Source: Enchytraeus crypticus (taxonomy: Eukaryota; Annelida; Clitellata; Enchytraeida; Enchytraeidae). From it: a stretch of 64,000 nucleotides of DNA. The notes below the pieces were generated by a model, which was given only the letters and a program-made list of their open reading frames with translations, made no database searches and was not told where the DNA came from. Positions 1 to 12,532 of the stretch are shown here, piece after piece. The position numbers were made by a program, and so were the translations under genes. How positions within the stretch are numbered: position 1 is the first letter of the stretch; each line of letters starts with the position of its first letter. Location: contig CAJHZI010000476.1 in the NCBI GenBank assembly GCA_905160935.1, positions 432,001 through 496,000 on the forward strand. The letters are read 5' to 3'.

Positions 1-189
1 CTAAAGAAATTAAATAGAAGTTAGAAAAATAAAAAACACTAACAAAATCTATAAAGCATACAATGTGTGTAAATCCTGTATTTCCGCTCAAAACACTGCA
101 GTATTATGCTGAGTTGCCACCAGGTTATTTCGGATATTAAAGCTATGGACTCAAAGAAAATTCCACTAATGTACGAGATAAACTTGCGT

Positions 190-460
190 AATAATAACAC
201 CATTAGAGTGCTACAGTCATCAATGACAACATTGAGCACTATTGAGACAAAATCAAGCCGGCGAGCAAAAAAGAAGGTCCAAAAACGGTGCAAATTCCAA
301 AATCCAGAAATTCAGTCCAAAGTAAAGGGAGTTAAAGAAAAGGTGGTTTAGGCGCAGGTCGCTGCTCATGAACACTGGATAGAAAAGAGAGATGGAAAAG
401 ATAGGTCTTCAACTGCTTATGGAACTGCTCATAGGAAAGCAAAGGCTGATGTGATGTATC
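190..460 (-). mobile_element. LINE 3'-end copy (family L-A)
   Basis: This block is nearly identical to 23460-23720 and similar to 36890-37150 and 3815-3960. In the LINE orientation (minus) it holds the last codons of a reverse-transcriptase-like C-terminus and a 3' tail. The tail has the diagnostic piece GTAGCACTCTAATTGTTGTT, followed by a short (ATT/GTT) end. It is truncated at its 5' end, as expected for target-primed reverse transcription. Confidence 0.7.
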
Positions 461-984
461 AAATAACCGTTACAGATGTAGTTAGTTATTGTATTGATAG
501 ATATCTAGCCAAACATATCCAATAGAAGAAAGCATTATAGGCTAATAACCATGCAATTTCAAGCGCGAGTAGGCCTATGATTGAAATTTTTCAGTAAATT
601 ATGCATATTTTTTAAACCCTTGTAATAAGGTAAAATGAACACTCAGGACAGTGTCGGTCACTTTTAATGACTTTACTCTGACATTTCAGTACACAAAATT
701 GACCACAAGCAATTTAAAATATTATCATCTTAATTATTCGCATTGACCTTTATTTATTTATTTTTATTATTTATTTATTTATTATTATTTCAAAATGTAT
801 ATTTATTTATTTATTTATTTATTGACATTAACCTCTGATTATTCGTACATTTGATGATTTTAAGAAGTACTTGGCTTCGCTGATGCTGCTTTCGGTCACG
901 CCACGCGCCGTCGGAGAGCAGAGGCCGTGGGTTCGGTCCGTTACTGTAATTGAAAGCCATGGCCTGCTCTAATGCTCGTAAATT

Positions 985-1118
985 TATGGTTAACGTCAGT
1001 TTCCTCATTCGAAAGCCATGTCGATCAGTGACGGGCGAGCCTAGGATTTGTACCCCGCACATACAGATCCGTGGTTGAGTATCTTACCGCCGTGGCCACT
1101 GGCACCAGCCAGTAGCAA
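985..1118 (-). mobile_element. tRNA-derived SINE, family S1
   Basis: On the minus strand it reads: A-box-like region (gccagtggc...cggtaagatactc), a B box within GTGCGGGGTACAAATCC, then the family body CGTCACTGA...GAGGAA...TGACGTTAACC. It is one of about a dozen S1 copies in the window. Confidence 0.7.
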
Positions 1119-3814
1119 TTGCGAAAATTCGTAGTAATTGTGAGAATCTCTATCAGTGTTTAATCCGTAACTGAAAACATACTTATCCAAGTCACACACA
1201 AGTTTTAAACAAGAATCATTGCAAGTTTTAAACAAATTTTAAAATATTTGAAGTTCAAGGCATTATACCTGCCACTCCACACACTGAACTATTGAGACAT
1301 TCATTGTCAATACGTTAGAGACAGTAAGACTGACGTATGCTACACATTAATTGAGGATAGCAATGAAAAACCAACCTAGAAAGTCACATTTCTTCCTAAC
1401 ACTTTTATAAGTCCAGGAGTTATACAGGAAAGATCTAAGGTGAACTCACATTCGTGAATAAATTAACTCCCTTTTCTGCAGCAATTGAGATGACGAATTG
1501 TATTCGTGATCTAACCTCCTTGGACGTGTCAATTGGAATGCCGTTCATGGAATTGGGATCAACATATTTAACGGCTCAAAGCGCTAAGTTGCAATGTTAA
1601 GTGTTGAAGCCTTCAAGCTCTAATGAAAAAAAAAAAAAAAAATGAGCTTTATTATCTTTGCAATTTGTACTGGCATTTCTGGAATTGAGGTATTCATTGA
1701 TTCTGCAATTGGTTGAGTAAGAGCAGTCTGATGTTAAACCATTATTGATAATAATTGTACACTTACTACGCTGTCTTATACTCCCTTGAGTATTTACTTC
1801 TACATTGCAGGCGTTTTCCAGCAGTTTAAACATATGCAGTTATTGTTGAGCCTATTCCTAGGTTACCCTGATTTCACAGGGTAAAGTAATTCCATGAAAG
1901 TTAATAGCTGCAATAGAACCACAAGTCAGTATCTAACTGTATGACTAACTACTGCAGAAAGCAAGCCTTGTACAAATATAATTATCAAAGTTTAACGTCC
2001 GTAGATTTCAGCTGACAGGATTACTGTCAGAGACTCCAGTAGGAATAGATTAGATGACCTCTAGCTTACAAGGCAAGCATTCTACAACTCGGCTATTCAG
2101 CAAGTATAAATAGTAATTAACTAGTTTAATTAGATAAGACAGTAACACAAATGTCATTCACGTTATACTCTTTTCTTTAATATAAGATCATCCGTTACAA
2201 TTAACGGTAGTATCAACTTGAAAAATAAATCCATCATACACAACCACGTATTAGATGGTGATAAGATACAACAATTCAAAACCCGACAAAATGGCGGTGA
2301 TCGTAAAAACAATTATAATGCTCTATTTGAAACAAAAAACCTATGCCCTGAGCAAAACGGCTTCATTCGAGGGCTAACATTACAAAACTATCACAGAAAT
2401 ATTCAGATTGAAATATCTGAGGACTTGACTATGTCTAAGCCTTCCCAGTTCCACTTGACTAGCTTTAATATAAAGAATTTAATAATCATAATAATAATAA
2501 TAATAATGTAACAGAATTTACATTATGATAGAGAATCTCGGTAAAACTGTAAAAAATAATGAAAAATTAATCGACTACATTAAAAGCTTAATCACGAAGT
2601 ACAATGCATAAAATAATTGTACCCTTTTAATTTAATTCGCAGATCATTTGAGTACAGTTATGTAATTAGGAGAATATTGGCAATAGTTAATTCAAATACT
2701 GTACAAATTGATCTTTAGGAATAGGCCTAGAGATTAAATAGAATAAAATATACTGATGATGGATATGTTTTAGATGAGAAGAAATAAAAAGTATAGGAAA
2801 CATTTTACGATACTGCTAGTTAAAAACATGCGATGACGCATAATCCAGCAAGTTGTACATGGTTACCGTGCAACTTGCAGATAAACGATGATTGCTGAGT
2901 CCTTTTGAGCACCAAACTCTAACCTAACACTATGGCTACTGCACAATGCACTGTAGCAGAAATTTACATTTAAAAACAATTACCTAAGATGGTTAAATAA
3001 ATGCCCCAAAATGATGGACTCAAAAAATAATATTCAATCAGGTATAACTAACTTCTACAACAGATGTTTTGACTTTAAGAGCTCTAAGCAGGTCAATTAG
3101 AGGAAAGTGATATAAAATGGATTCACAAGAGTAATAAAAGGGGCTGGGACGTAATGGGAAGAGTTGAAATATATGAGAAAGGGATGACATCTGCTCCAAA
3201 TGTTAAGAATATTTCACAGGATAAATAGTTCAACAGACAACGTCTACAACTTAATGCACATAATTACCTAAAAAAATATACAGTCGCAAATGCAAAAGTA
3301 AATAATTAGATTCAATTTCCTACATCACGCATTACTTTCACTGCATACAAATAAGCAAAATTGCATCATAAAATAACCTGAGAAATATATGCTAAATTTA
3401 TCCAATTATGTTTTAGAAATCAGGCTTAATATGGCACAATTTACAGAGATCAGCTTGTTTTAATATGAAATCTAGTCCTAATATATAAGCTTTAAATATA
3501 TCTGACAAATTAAACATACACTGAATAGACCAATACACAATAAAAGCCTCTATTAATTCTTACATCTAATTAGAGAGAAAGTTTACAAAATCACAATGAA
3601 ACAGTGCGAATGGTTATCACAGTAATTACAGGTTTTGTGTATATTACAAATAGAAATTCTGTAGCACCAGTAGAAGACATTTATAGTAAGAAGAGTGCAA
3701 GAGCCCATTCAGCAGAATTAAACAAAACTTCAAGTTATTTGGTGAATCCTCAGTGGATACGGCTTATGCAGTACATATAATGCAGATCACATGGCTGAGA
3801 TACTGTGGAGAGGT

Positions 3815-3960
3815 AATGATAACAACATTTAGAGTGCTACACTCATCAATGACACGATCAAGCACTTTTGAGACAAAATCAAGCCGGCGAGCAAGTAAAA
3901 AGAAGGTCCAAAAATGGTGCAAATTCCAAAAACCAGAAAATCAGTCCAAAGAGGTAGCGC
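3815..3960 (-). mobile_element. LINE 3'-tail copy (family L-A), truncated
   Basis: It shares the GTGCTACACTCATCAATGAC start and the following ~130 bp with the copies at 190 and 23460. Only the 3' tail is present. Confidence 0.65.
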
Positions 3961-5235
3961 AGAACAGAAACAAGATTAGCCTATGAGAGCACTCAAGTGG
4001 AGTTACTCGTTGAAATGTATAATTTGAGGCTTACAGAGGCGCAAATAGCATCTTCCAATAAAAAGTTGGCAAAGGAATAACTATTCCACATTAAAGGCAG
4101 AAATGAAGGAAATATCCGAGCATCAGGAACTGTTCTAAAGAAAATAGTTCACAAAAAAAATTAATTTCTTTATTTCGCCTCAGTGAAATAATACATTTTA
4201 TTATCACACTATTGGTGGACTCTGTTAATATATAAATCAATGTATTTAATTTTAAAAAACCACATTTACTTATGAAACTACTTATTTTATGGCACTTTGG
4301 CACATCAAAGGCACAAACACATATCTCGTTTAAGCATAGAATATATTTGAATGCATAAGCTATATTGCTCAAATCCAACAAATAGGTTTTAATTTTACTA
4401 TTCTCCAGCTGCTTTCTCCAACATATGGTAAAGTGTTAATTAATATGTGATAATATCATAATATATCCTATAACAAAAGGGTACCTAAAGCTAAGTTCAC
4501 AGAACACTGGTTGCTTAACAATAAATGCTGGTAGCTCTATTCATAACATTTGTTAAAATCTTTAAGAAATCTGTATTAAAAAAATTTGTATCACAACAAG
4601 CAAATAACAAAGAGAGCATAAAAATGATAATCCGAGATAGCAAACGAAAGTAATTTAATAATATTTTTATATTCATATAATTTATGATAATTTATAAATA
4701 ATGTGAATATATTATATAAACAAATAAGAAATTTAAACAAAAACATTTAAATTTAGAGACTACCTTCTAATTCAAATATAAGATTAATATTATCAAAATA
4801 GAAAAAAGTTGCTCAAATACTGACTAAGGTTCAGCTTCTAAATTCAAAGCTATAGCACATTAACTAAATAACAAAACATCTGCAACATAAAACAAAAATA
4901 TAAATTCACATATAATTCAATTGATTTTATTACTCCTACCAAAAACACAGAATACAGTTCAATTCAGATGAGCAAGTTCACATTTATCAATTACACTGAG
5001 TTAGGCCTATACAAATACAAAAAATGTAACAAATTCAAGATTTAATAACATTTAAATTAAATTATATATGAAAACATGGTATAAAGAAAGTGAAGAAGTA
5101 AAATAGACAGGGCCTCTGTCAAGAAAAAAACCAGCATGAGCTGATCTCAGACAGGTGGGAGTCACAACTATCACTAAAGCAGAGGCTAGATCAACAGTCC
5201 TACAGATCACGCAAGATTATAAACTAGGCCTTTTA

Positions 5236-5285
5236 ATCATCATCATCTTCCCTTGAATCCCAGTTTAACTAAAATAAATTTAGGC
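5236..5285 (-). mobile_element. SINE family S2 fragment with (GAT)n tail
   Basis: The segment contains (ATC)n followed by TTCCCTTGAATCCCAGTTTA. This is the end of the S2 element seen in full at 28355 and, inverted, at 30830 and 50005. Confidence 0.55.
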
Positions 5286-5959
5286 CCTTTAGTATCTGAG
5301 AAAATAAAATTAAGAACAATTTATGATTATCTCGAGATTGACTCTTGAGTTAAAATGACAAATTTTCAAATTTAAATCTTTCAAATTTGTAAATTTAAAA
5401 AGATTTAAAACAACCCAGATATGGCATTTAGGTGATTAAAGTAGCAAAAAAACCTTAATAACTTGGAAACAATCATCGGCTATAACTAAGTCAAGTGCCT
5501 TAAGTGGTTTGGTAAAATAAAAAATTGATTATAATTATATCAACAAATAATAATTAATTATAATTATGTCAACAAATAAAGAATAATAAGACAAATATTA
5601 TAAAATAAAATAAATTTTAATATTACCCTTATCTTCTATTAAACTATATTTATATGTACTATCGACCAATAAGTATAAAAAATCGTGTGACTCAACACAA
5701 AAAGTATAATTTTCCATCAAGGGAAATTATACTTTTTCTGTTACACTTTTTCTTATAAGGAATAGCAAAACAAGAGGGGCTTAAGGATTCCTCAAGACCA
5801 CAGAAATTTCAATGAATGATATTTCAGTTGTTTTCTCAGTTTTGTAACGTTAGCCCCATCTTGAGAATCAGTCCAACAATGATGGTCGTCATTCTTGTAA
5901 CTGAGATATTACTCGTCAAAAAAATGCTGTAATTAGAATCTGCAAACCACTGCATCATT

Positions 5960-6430
5960 GACAGCAATATATATACACATCATATTTACAAGTATTCATT
6001 TTTTTCCAGCATATATCATTTTTTATCTACTCATTTTTATAGTGTTTTCATATTTTTATTTCATAGTACAAGCAAAATGTTTTTGATGCATTTTATAATA
6101 CTATCTTAAATTTTTTTTCATCGTCTTTTATTTAGATTTTTTTTGTTTTTAGAAATTGTTCTTTTTTTGTTACTTTCATTTTATATTTTTTTGTATTTTT
6201 ATTTTTTACATTTTTCTATTTTTATTTTTTTATTTTTTTTCTAGAATGACTAGCATTCCCATTTTTCTTTCTTCTTGTTTACGGCGAGAGACATGCTAAA
6301 GTAACACCAGATGGCTGTTTCGATAGACACAGTCACTCACAGGATCAGCACATTCTGCACCTTTCCATTTGATTTTTTGTTTTTTTGTTGATTTTTTACT
6401 TTTTCAATTTTTTTGTTGATTTTTTAACCT
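5960..6430. repeat. T-rich low-complexity tract
   Basis: About 470 bp dominated by runs of T with scattered A, such as repeated TTTTTATTTTT. It may lie in the 3' part of a minus-strand transcript or be simple-sequence expansion. No protein signal is seen. Confidence 0.6.
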
Positions 6431-8504
6431 TTTTTTTATATTCTCAAACACATATCCTTTGCGACGATCAAACGATGTAATTTTCAATTACGATTAAGCA
6501 GAGACAGATAGCGAACAGTTTGAAATCATAACAGAATGTCTGGCGACATATTAAATGCTTCAAATGTCCACTCAAGTCCTTCCAGAGTCTTATACCTAAC
6601 GACTAAATTTTTACAGTCCCTTCGCTATATACAGAGCTCACAAGCGCACACTTCCTCGTCTTGAATGTTTATGAAGTTCCTTCATTGTTAATATCACTCA
6701 CACACAGCTTTCCCAATTAAAAGTTCAGTTCACAGTCCTTCATAATTATACATAAAAACAATATAAAAGCTACTAGAGTTCCACTGTTCGGTGTTGGTCT
6801 ATATGCAAGTTTTCACGTTAGGATTATAATACAACCTAACTTAGAATTAAGTCTGACACACAGCATAATAAACATACCTAACAGTCCTTATGCTAAATAT
6901 TGCAAAATGTTATGGCATAAAAGCATTAACAGTCCTAATATCCTGCTATATATAGAAATATCTTCATAGAATCTAGTATTTAAATCAAATGTAGTTAAAA
7001 TTTTACTTTAGAATTGTAATGTTAACTTTTGTTCAAGATTAATGTATGATCTTTATTTTTAAAATTACCTAAAATACTTAGTAGCCTACATAATTTTTTT
7101 ATTTTTAACTTGTCATAATTTAGGAATTAAAATGGTTTAATAAATGAGATAAAGTTATTTTTTTAAATTATAAATATATACAGAATAATTATACATATAT
7201 AGAATAAAAACTTATTTTAAAGAACATCTGAATTGATGAACAGACGATTAAAAACAAAAATAAACAACTGTCAATAATTTCAGTCCCAACTGAAAGTACT
7301 TCATAGTCTCATTTCACCGTTAATATTTACACAGTTGTCAATTACTTAAAGAATTACAAGGACCAGAGTTAGACATTATTGTACAGGGATTTCCGTGAGA
7401 TGATTTGCAATCATTCCAGACCAGTGTCGCAGTTTAATCCACAGATTCCAGCCGCATCTTCTTGGCACCAGTCCTGAAGTAAAGCAACAGTCAAGGTTGC
7501 CATTACTTCACAAAAAACCCACTAATTTTACGCAATAGGTCTGGTAACGTGTAGAATTGTAAAACAAGGTCAACAAGATGTTAATCTAAATTATTCATAG
7601 CAACAGCAAAATTACTTTTAGAACGGTTATGCTGAATATTATATAATAAAATTTAACTAATTATGAATAGGACAATAAAATTCAATAAAACAATTGTACC
7701 ATTCCTTCAGCATTTCATTAGGTAAATAGAACTTAATTGTTTCAACTGAACGTCCCATAATATTAACAATATTATTAGTAGTATTAAATTATTATAGCAG
7801 ACATATTAAATGAATGCTTACTTATTATAATTAAATATTACACTAATGGTGGCCCTGATATAAAAATTAAATGCTAATAAAATAGGTATTAAGTATCGGG
7901 CACACTAATTTATAACTTGGAAATTATTGTTTCAGTTCAGGTAGGAGTTCAGATCAATATGGATCTACAAAAGACATGCACAACTTCAAAACACAGGAAA
8001 CAAAAAACAGTTGTAATTTAACTTCTTAGAAAAATATATATAGAAAAATGAATAGCCTATGTACAGAAAATGAACTTCTCTTAAAACAAAAAATTTACAA
8101 AAAAAGATATCTATAGCATTAAATTATGATTGATTTTAAATAAATATAATTGTCTAAAAACTAGTCAAACATGAGAATATGAAACCTGTTAGAAATGGTA
8201 AACGAAAAAGCAAAAATTAATTCTGGCCCAGGTGCACTATTCGATGGTAGTGGCCCTACAGTTTTGAGCAAAGAAGAAGAACAGGCTTATTTTATTGACT
8301 AGAGTAGATTAATCTAAATTAATTCTTCTAATTTATGAAAATATGTAATGACAAAAACTAAATAAATTCTTTTAATTTCTGCAAATATATAATGACAAAA
8401 ATTGTTCTAACTAATTTACAAGTTAAAAATTATAATTAACAATACAACAGCACTCATCGCAATGGCATCATCTATACTCATTCGAATTGTTGATATTTTT
8501 ATAA

Positions 8505-8580
8505 AGCTAGTAAAGCTAATGTCAACGTCAGTTTTCACACTTGAAAGCGATGTCGGTGACGGGAGAGCCCAGGTATAATA
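8505..8580 (-). mobile_element. SINE S1 fragment
   Basis: Contains the S1 body (AACGTCAGTTTTCACACTTG then GCGATGTCGGTGACGGG) without the tRNA-like head. Confidence 0.6.
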
Positions 8581-9217
8581 GTGTGGCTCTAGCTACAGAG
8601 TTAAGTGAAATGTCAACCTCTGAGGCACATGATGACAAAAACATTTTTCTATATTTACAACTAGGTAAGATTTAGACAAAAACACAACAGAAATATCACA
8701 GATTAAATAGGATGTTGTATTAGTTTAATAAATCATTCATAAATTAATTTAGTAAGTGAATAGGTTAAAATCATAATAAATTCACTACATATTTACATCC
8801 ACAAGACTAAAAAGAAAATCATCTGCACCAAGCTGTCGTTGACCCTGCCTAAATCACAATTTAGTTTAATTTAGTTGCAGTATTCTCACAGCACTTAATA
8901 ACAATTACACAAAATTACATAATAATTAATGTTTTAAATGAGCCAAAATTGAAATAATTTGTATTAAGTGATTACAACAGCATATAAAGTGACTAACATT
9001 TAAGAAGTTATACAATTTATTTTAAAACAAATTAAACCTTTTATACTAAAAAGCACTATTAAAATTATTAAATTGAGAATCACTTCACTGGATCTTCAAA
9101 TAATAAATAAGACAGCTATCACATTTAATGCCATGTGTTCAAATTACAACTACACAGCACACTGTTGGTTATCAAATTGCCAATCTCTTGCATGTACGAG
9201 ATTTTTGCATTAAGAAA

Positions 9218-9345
9218 AGCTAATGTTAACCTCAAGTTTCTTCACTCGAAAGCGATGTCAGTGTCGGGCGAGCACAGGATTAGAACCCCGCACATACTGA
9301 TCCTCGGTCGAGTATCTGACCAACATCGCCACTGGCTTTATGACC
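9218..9345 (-). mobile_element. tRNA-derived SINE, family S1
   Basis: A near full-length minus-strand copy. It has body, B-box region (GGGGTTCTAATCC) and head (CAGTGGCGATGTTGGTCAGA). It lies just 3' of the Maf-like stop codon, so it may be part of that gene's 3' UTR. Confidence 0.7.
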
Positions 9346-9498
9346 AGCTCTGCAGGGAATCGAACCCACAATAGATCCAATCACCTTGGGCATTTAGAAT
9401 TCCCAACACGACCGATCTCTCTACACAATGAACTATTTAGACATCTGAAGAACTATCACAGCGAACTCGTACGAATATATCTGGACATAAAAAGGCTT

Positions 9499-10458
9499 TT
9501 ACCCGCTCGTCTCAGTCGCTGCCATCTTTAGCGACTGCTCCAGACTCCTCACTTGCTTCTGCAGCTCCATCCTTGAGGCTCGCTCGTTAGCGAGCATCGT
9601 CTTCAGGCGTAAATTCTCCACGCTGGACTCCTGGTGACGACCAATCTTCCTCTGACGACATTCCTGGGCGTAGCCGCGGTTCTTTAGCGTGCGTCGCCTC
9701 CTCTTCCACTTCTTCCCCTCCTCGTGGGAAATGCCGAGATCTTGAATACGTCGATTGAAATCCTTGGTGGTGACGGTGAGTAGGTAGTTGTCGTCGAAGA
9801 GCGGAGATTGCGACGAGAGCATGGAAATGGGAGATTGGTTCACGAGAGACAGGTGGAGATCAGACGTATAGAAGATGAGTTCAGGATTGGTGCTGTCCAC
9901 CATGTTGTTCATGACCTCCACTGGCTGACTGGCTGCCTCACTCAACTCATCTTCCACCATCAACGAGCACACGCTTGTCGGCAGAACTTCCTGTTTTATG
10001 ATTTCCGGTAGGACAATTTCAGAATTGTCTGGAATGTGGTAAACTATGCCCGAGAGATTTTCTTCGAGATAATCATTTCCAACCGGAATGACGCTGGCAA
10101 AGGAAAGCTCTGGAAGCGTTGTCACTTCTGGACTTAGCTGTTGAGGTGAGCTGCTTGCATAAAATAATGGCTGCTCTAAAATATCTGGACTCAGCTGCTG
10201 CGGCATGATTGTACAGAACAATGCCTGATCCAAAATATCGATTGATGAATCCGACGGGAACTTATTGTCATCGTCTATTGTTGGGGTTTCAAGACCAAAT
10301 CCGAGGTCATTCTGAATAATCGAATCAAAACCCGGCATTTCTGGCGAATCACTCCACTGGAGAGAGAGCAATGATGACAAGTCTTGCCCGTCGGGCAGTC
10401 CATTTTCCCAATCTCGACTCTGCTCATTGAAGAATGTTGAGAGTTCGAAGTTATCCAT
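9499..10458 (-). CDS. Maf-like bZIP transcription factor, single exon
   Basis: A nuclear DNA-binding factor of the Maf branch of bZIP proteins, predicted at 319 residues. Near residues 228-248 is an extended homology region (TTKDFNRRIQDLGISHEE). It runs into a basic region at about 249-272 with RRTLKNRGYAQECRQRK, which is nearly the Maf signature (RRTLKNRGYAQ-x-CR). A short leucine zipper with leucines and other aliphatic residues follows to about residue 312. Large Mafs bind MARE sites, palindromes containing a TPA or CRE core. The N-terminal 220 residues are acidic and rich in S/P/L, fitting a transactivation domain. I chose the ATG at 10458 (MDNFELSTFF) over the ATG ten codons upstream because the N-terminus then begins with the acidic region; either is possible. 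Large vertebrate MAF genes are often intronless too. Within-Maf orthology is not resolved, and the basic-region glutamate after YAQ differs from the usual serine. Confidence 0.85.
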   Translation of the reverse strand: MDNFELSTFFNEQSRDWENGLPDGQDLSSLLSLQWSDSPEMPGFDSIIQNDLGFGLETPTIDDDNKFPSDSSIDILDQALFCTIMPQQLSPDILEQPLFYASSSPQQLSPEVTTLPELSFASVIPVGNDYLEENLSGIVYHIPDNSEIVLPEIIKQEVLPTSVCSLMVEDELSEAASQPVEVMNNMVDSTNPELIFYTSDLHLSLVNQSPISMLSSQSPLFDDNYLLTVTTKDFNRRIQDLGISHEEGKKWKRRRRTLKNRGYAQECRQRKIGRHQESSVENLRLKTMLANERASRMELQKQVRSLEQSLKMAATETSG

Positions 10459-10819
10459 TATAACACACAGCAGTTCACAAAGTTTCACCGGAAATATCGC
10501 AACAGAATGACACCGAGTTGGGCGGAAAGAGTAATGTTGCCTAAGAATAGATCAGGTATTTTCATAAAATATTGCTGACTAGGCTATCTTTAAAGTGATA
10601 GTAAAATTCATCGATTGCACTGAGATTACAGTCGTTTTGCGATCTAGTTTAGATCTAGCAATAATCCAGAGGTATTTACTGTACTATTGCTAATATTTTA
10701 ATCTACTAAATCTGCAGAAATATGAGTAAATAAGACGAATTTTTTACAATTTTAACGTGAGTAAATCCACAACTACTCACGGGTTAAAACATCAAAGCAA
10801 CAACACTGCGCGCGGCAGG

Positions 10820-10865
10820 TGCTTCGTATATATACCAGGCGTTACGTCATGCCTATAAATAGCTA
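10820..10865 (-). promoter_or_regulatory. Predicted core promoter of the Maf-like gene (TATA plus CRE)
   Basis: Read on the minus strand, a CRE/ATF half-palindrome ATGACGTAA (10842-10850) lies just upstream of a TATA-like GTATATATAC (10826-10835). A second AT-rich box, CTATTTATAG, lies at 10853-10862. A start site about 30 bp downstream, near 10797, would give a 5' leader of roughly 340 nt. The spacing and order fit a TATA promoter responsive to bZIP factors; this is inferred from motifs only. Confidence 0.5.
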
Positions 10866-11036
10866 TGAAGTCATCATTGTCCAATCAGAGAGAACCGTCT
10901 CAAGACCCGTCTGATCTTGTCTGTGATCTACATAAATATTTTTCACATCAATGATCGAGTTGGATTCTGATCTTCATCGTTCAAGCAAAAAGCAATCGTC
11001 TTTTTGATTAAGATAGGGTCAGGAAGCACGGGTGTT

Positions 11037-11220
11037 CAGGGCCTACTACGCAGAGGGAGAAGGAATCAGTCCGCTGCCACGAAAAGCCAGGGGGAAAATT
11101 CCCCCGATATTAAAAAATAGAAACAGTGATAACTTTTTAACACTTTTCAAGCAAATCACAATTTTATTCTGGGGTAGAGGTAGGGTTTAGCCTGACCTCA
11201 GGGGGGGATAGTAGGCCCTG
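11037..11220. mobile_element. Short inverted-repeat element (MITE-like)
   Basis: The ends are perfect 12-bp inverted repeats, CAGGGCCTACTA at 11037-11048 and its complement at 11209-11220. They enclose about 160 bp of noncoding DNA. CAGGG ends suggest hAT ancestry. The flanking 8-mers match at only 5 of 8 positions, so a target duplication is not proven. Confidence 0.5.
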
Positions 11221-11384
11221 CAGATGCTTGTTCTTAAGTTCCATACTTTGCCGTTTTCGCTATTTCCTCTCCATGGAAATTAGTAATCCGTGCATTTTGA
11301 TGGTGCATCGATTGAAATTATAGCCTGCGCTGATTCAAGAGTAACCTTCCAACACCTTGGAGATTTTTTCCATTCCATGCTGTC

Positions 11385-11462
11385 AACACTCGCTCGGTCT
11401 TCCAAGGTGGTCACCCATCCAAGTACTAACCGCGCCTGTTATAACCTAACGTCACTTACTGG
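11385..11462 (-). pseudogene. 5S rRNA-derived sequence
   Basis: On the minus strand, GTTAGTACTTGGATGGGTGA followed by CCACCTTGGAAGACCG matches the 3' half of eukaryotic 5S rRNA (internal control region and loop E area). Upstream similarity is weaker and the 5' half is missing, so this is not a working gene. It could be a 5S pseudogene or the head of a 5S-derived (SINE3-type) element. Confidence 0.7.
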
Positions 11463-11628
11463 CGGAGCTATTGAACCAATTATAAGTGCGCTAAGTCCCG
11501 TTTTCCAGGAAATTTTAAGACGCGCTTTGTAAGGATTTAGGAATTTGAAGACTTAAAGGTCGATCCTGCTGTTAATAGTAAAGGCAAAATGAGTCTTAAA
11601 CAAGTATCTAAATGCTCTCTGTACCCAC

Positions 11629-12532
11629 CAGGGTCGGATCCAGGAATTTTTTAGGGGGGGCGAAATTTTTTGTTTAGAGCACATTTTTTTGCTTACGCCC
11701 CGCCTTCTCGGGACATGTGACGCAACCAGACAAATTTCTGGGGAGGCTCAAAATTTATTCACTACTGAATTCGGCTCATAGAGTGAGTGTATCCCCGTAA
11801 CTTACCCCCCCCCCCCCCGCTTATATCCGTACTAAAGTCAGGGGAATACATCAAATCCTACATTTTGTTTTGGAAAAAGTAGGTTAATTTTGTCACCTCT
11901 GAAGAAACTCTGACGATCTCGACGAAATGCAAAAGTGACCTAATTTTGGAGGTGGTGGTGGGGGGGGGCGCTTAACCCCTCCCATCCAAGGCTATTTGCA
12001 CCTCTTCTACGGGACAGAGTTCACTTTTTTTACTTACACCCTTTTTTTCCTCCAATGCATAGGTTCAAGTGAAAATTGATAGCTAGTGAAACGGTCAACA
12101 TTTTTTGGACCTCCTTCCATTCTACAGGGCTCCTAGTATATCCTAGAAAAAATCGAGCTATTGGAAATGATTTCCCTGTCGTACCACACCCCCCCCCCAC
12201 CCCTGGGCCCCCTAACCACTGCCATTACTAACATATTTACACATCGAAACTGCTTTAGAAATAAAAAACTATGCCCTGTCATACCCTCCACTCCGCCCCC
12301 CCCCCCCTATCCACTACCATTACTAACATATTTACACATCGAAATTGCCTTAGAAACAATGAAACTATACCCTGTCATACACTCAACCCCACCCCCCGCC
12401 CCCCTAACCACTGCCATTAATAACATATTTACACATCGAAATTGCTTAGAAACAATGAAAATATAGATTAAAATTTTTTATCGGCGGACCTAAGGGGGGC
12501 GGGCCTCCTGGGCCCCCCTGGATCCGCCACTG
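11629..12532. mobile_element. Non-autonomous hAT-type DNA transposon with 8-bp target duplication
   Basis: The element starts CAGGGTCGGATCCAGG and ends with the complement of CAGTGGCGGATCCAGG (14 of 16 match). It is flanked on both sides by the same 8 bp, GTACCCAC (11621-11628 and 12533-12540). An 8-bp duplication with CAG-starting ends is characteristic of hAT elements. The interior has no transposase. It contains C- and G-runs and a roughly 95-bp unit repeated three times (12180-12465). Confidence 0.8.

Larger units (their letters stand above)
1..9498. other. AT-rich intergenic region, no gene recognised
   Basis: No reading frame here resembles a known protein, and none has convincing exon structure. 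The region holds dispersed repeats (listed separately), A- and T-rich low-complexity DNA, and short (ATTT)n tracts near 750-830. Part of the right side presumably is the 3' untranslated region of the minus-strand Maf-like gene that ends at 9499. Its end cannot be placed, because AATAAA-like hexamers are too common in such AT-rich DNA. Confidence 0.6.

Noticed and set aside
7380..7476. Possible last exon on the minus strand: acceptor CTTCAG followed by GAKKMRLESVD and a stop
   Set aside because: Only 11-12 codons, no partner exon recognised, and the Maf-like gene upstream already has its own stop. Could be real but cannot be supported.
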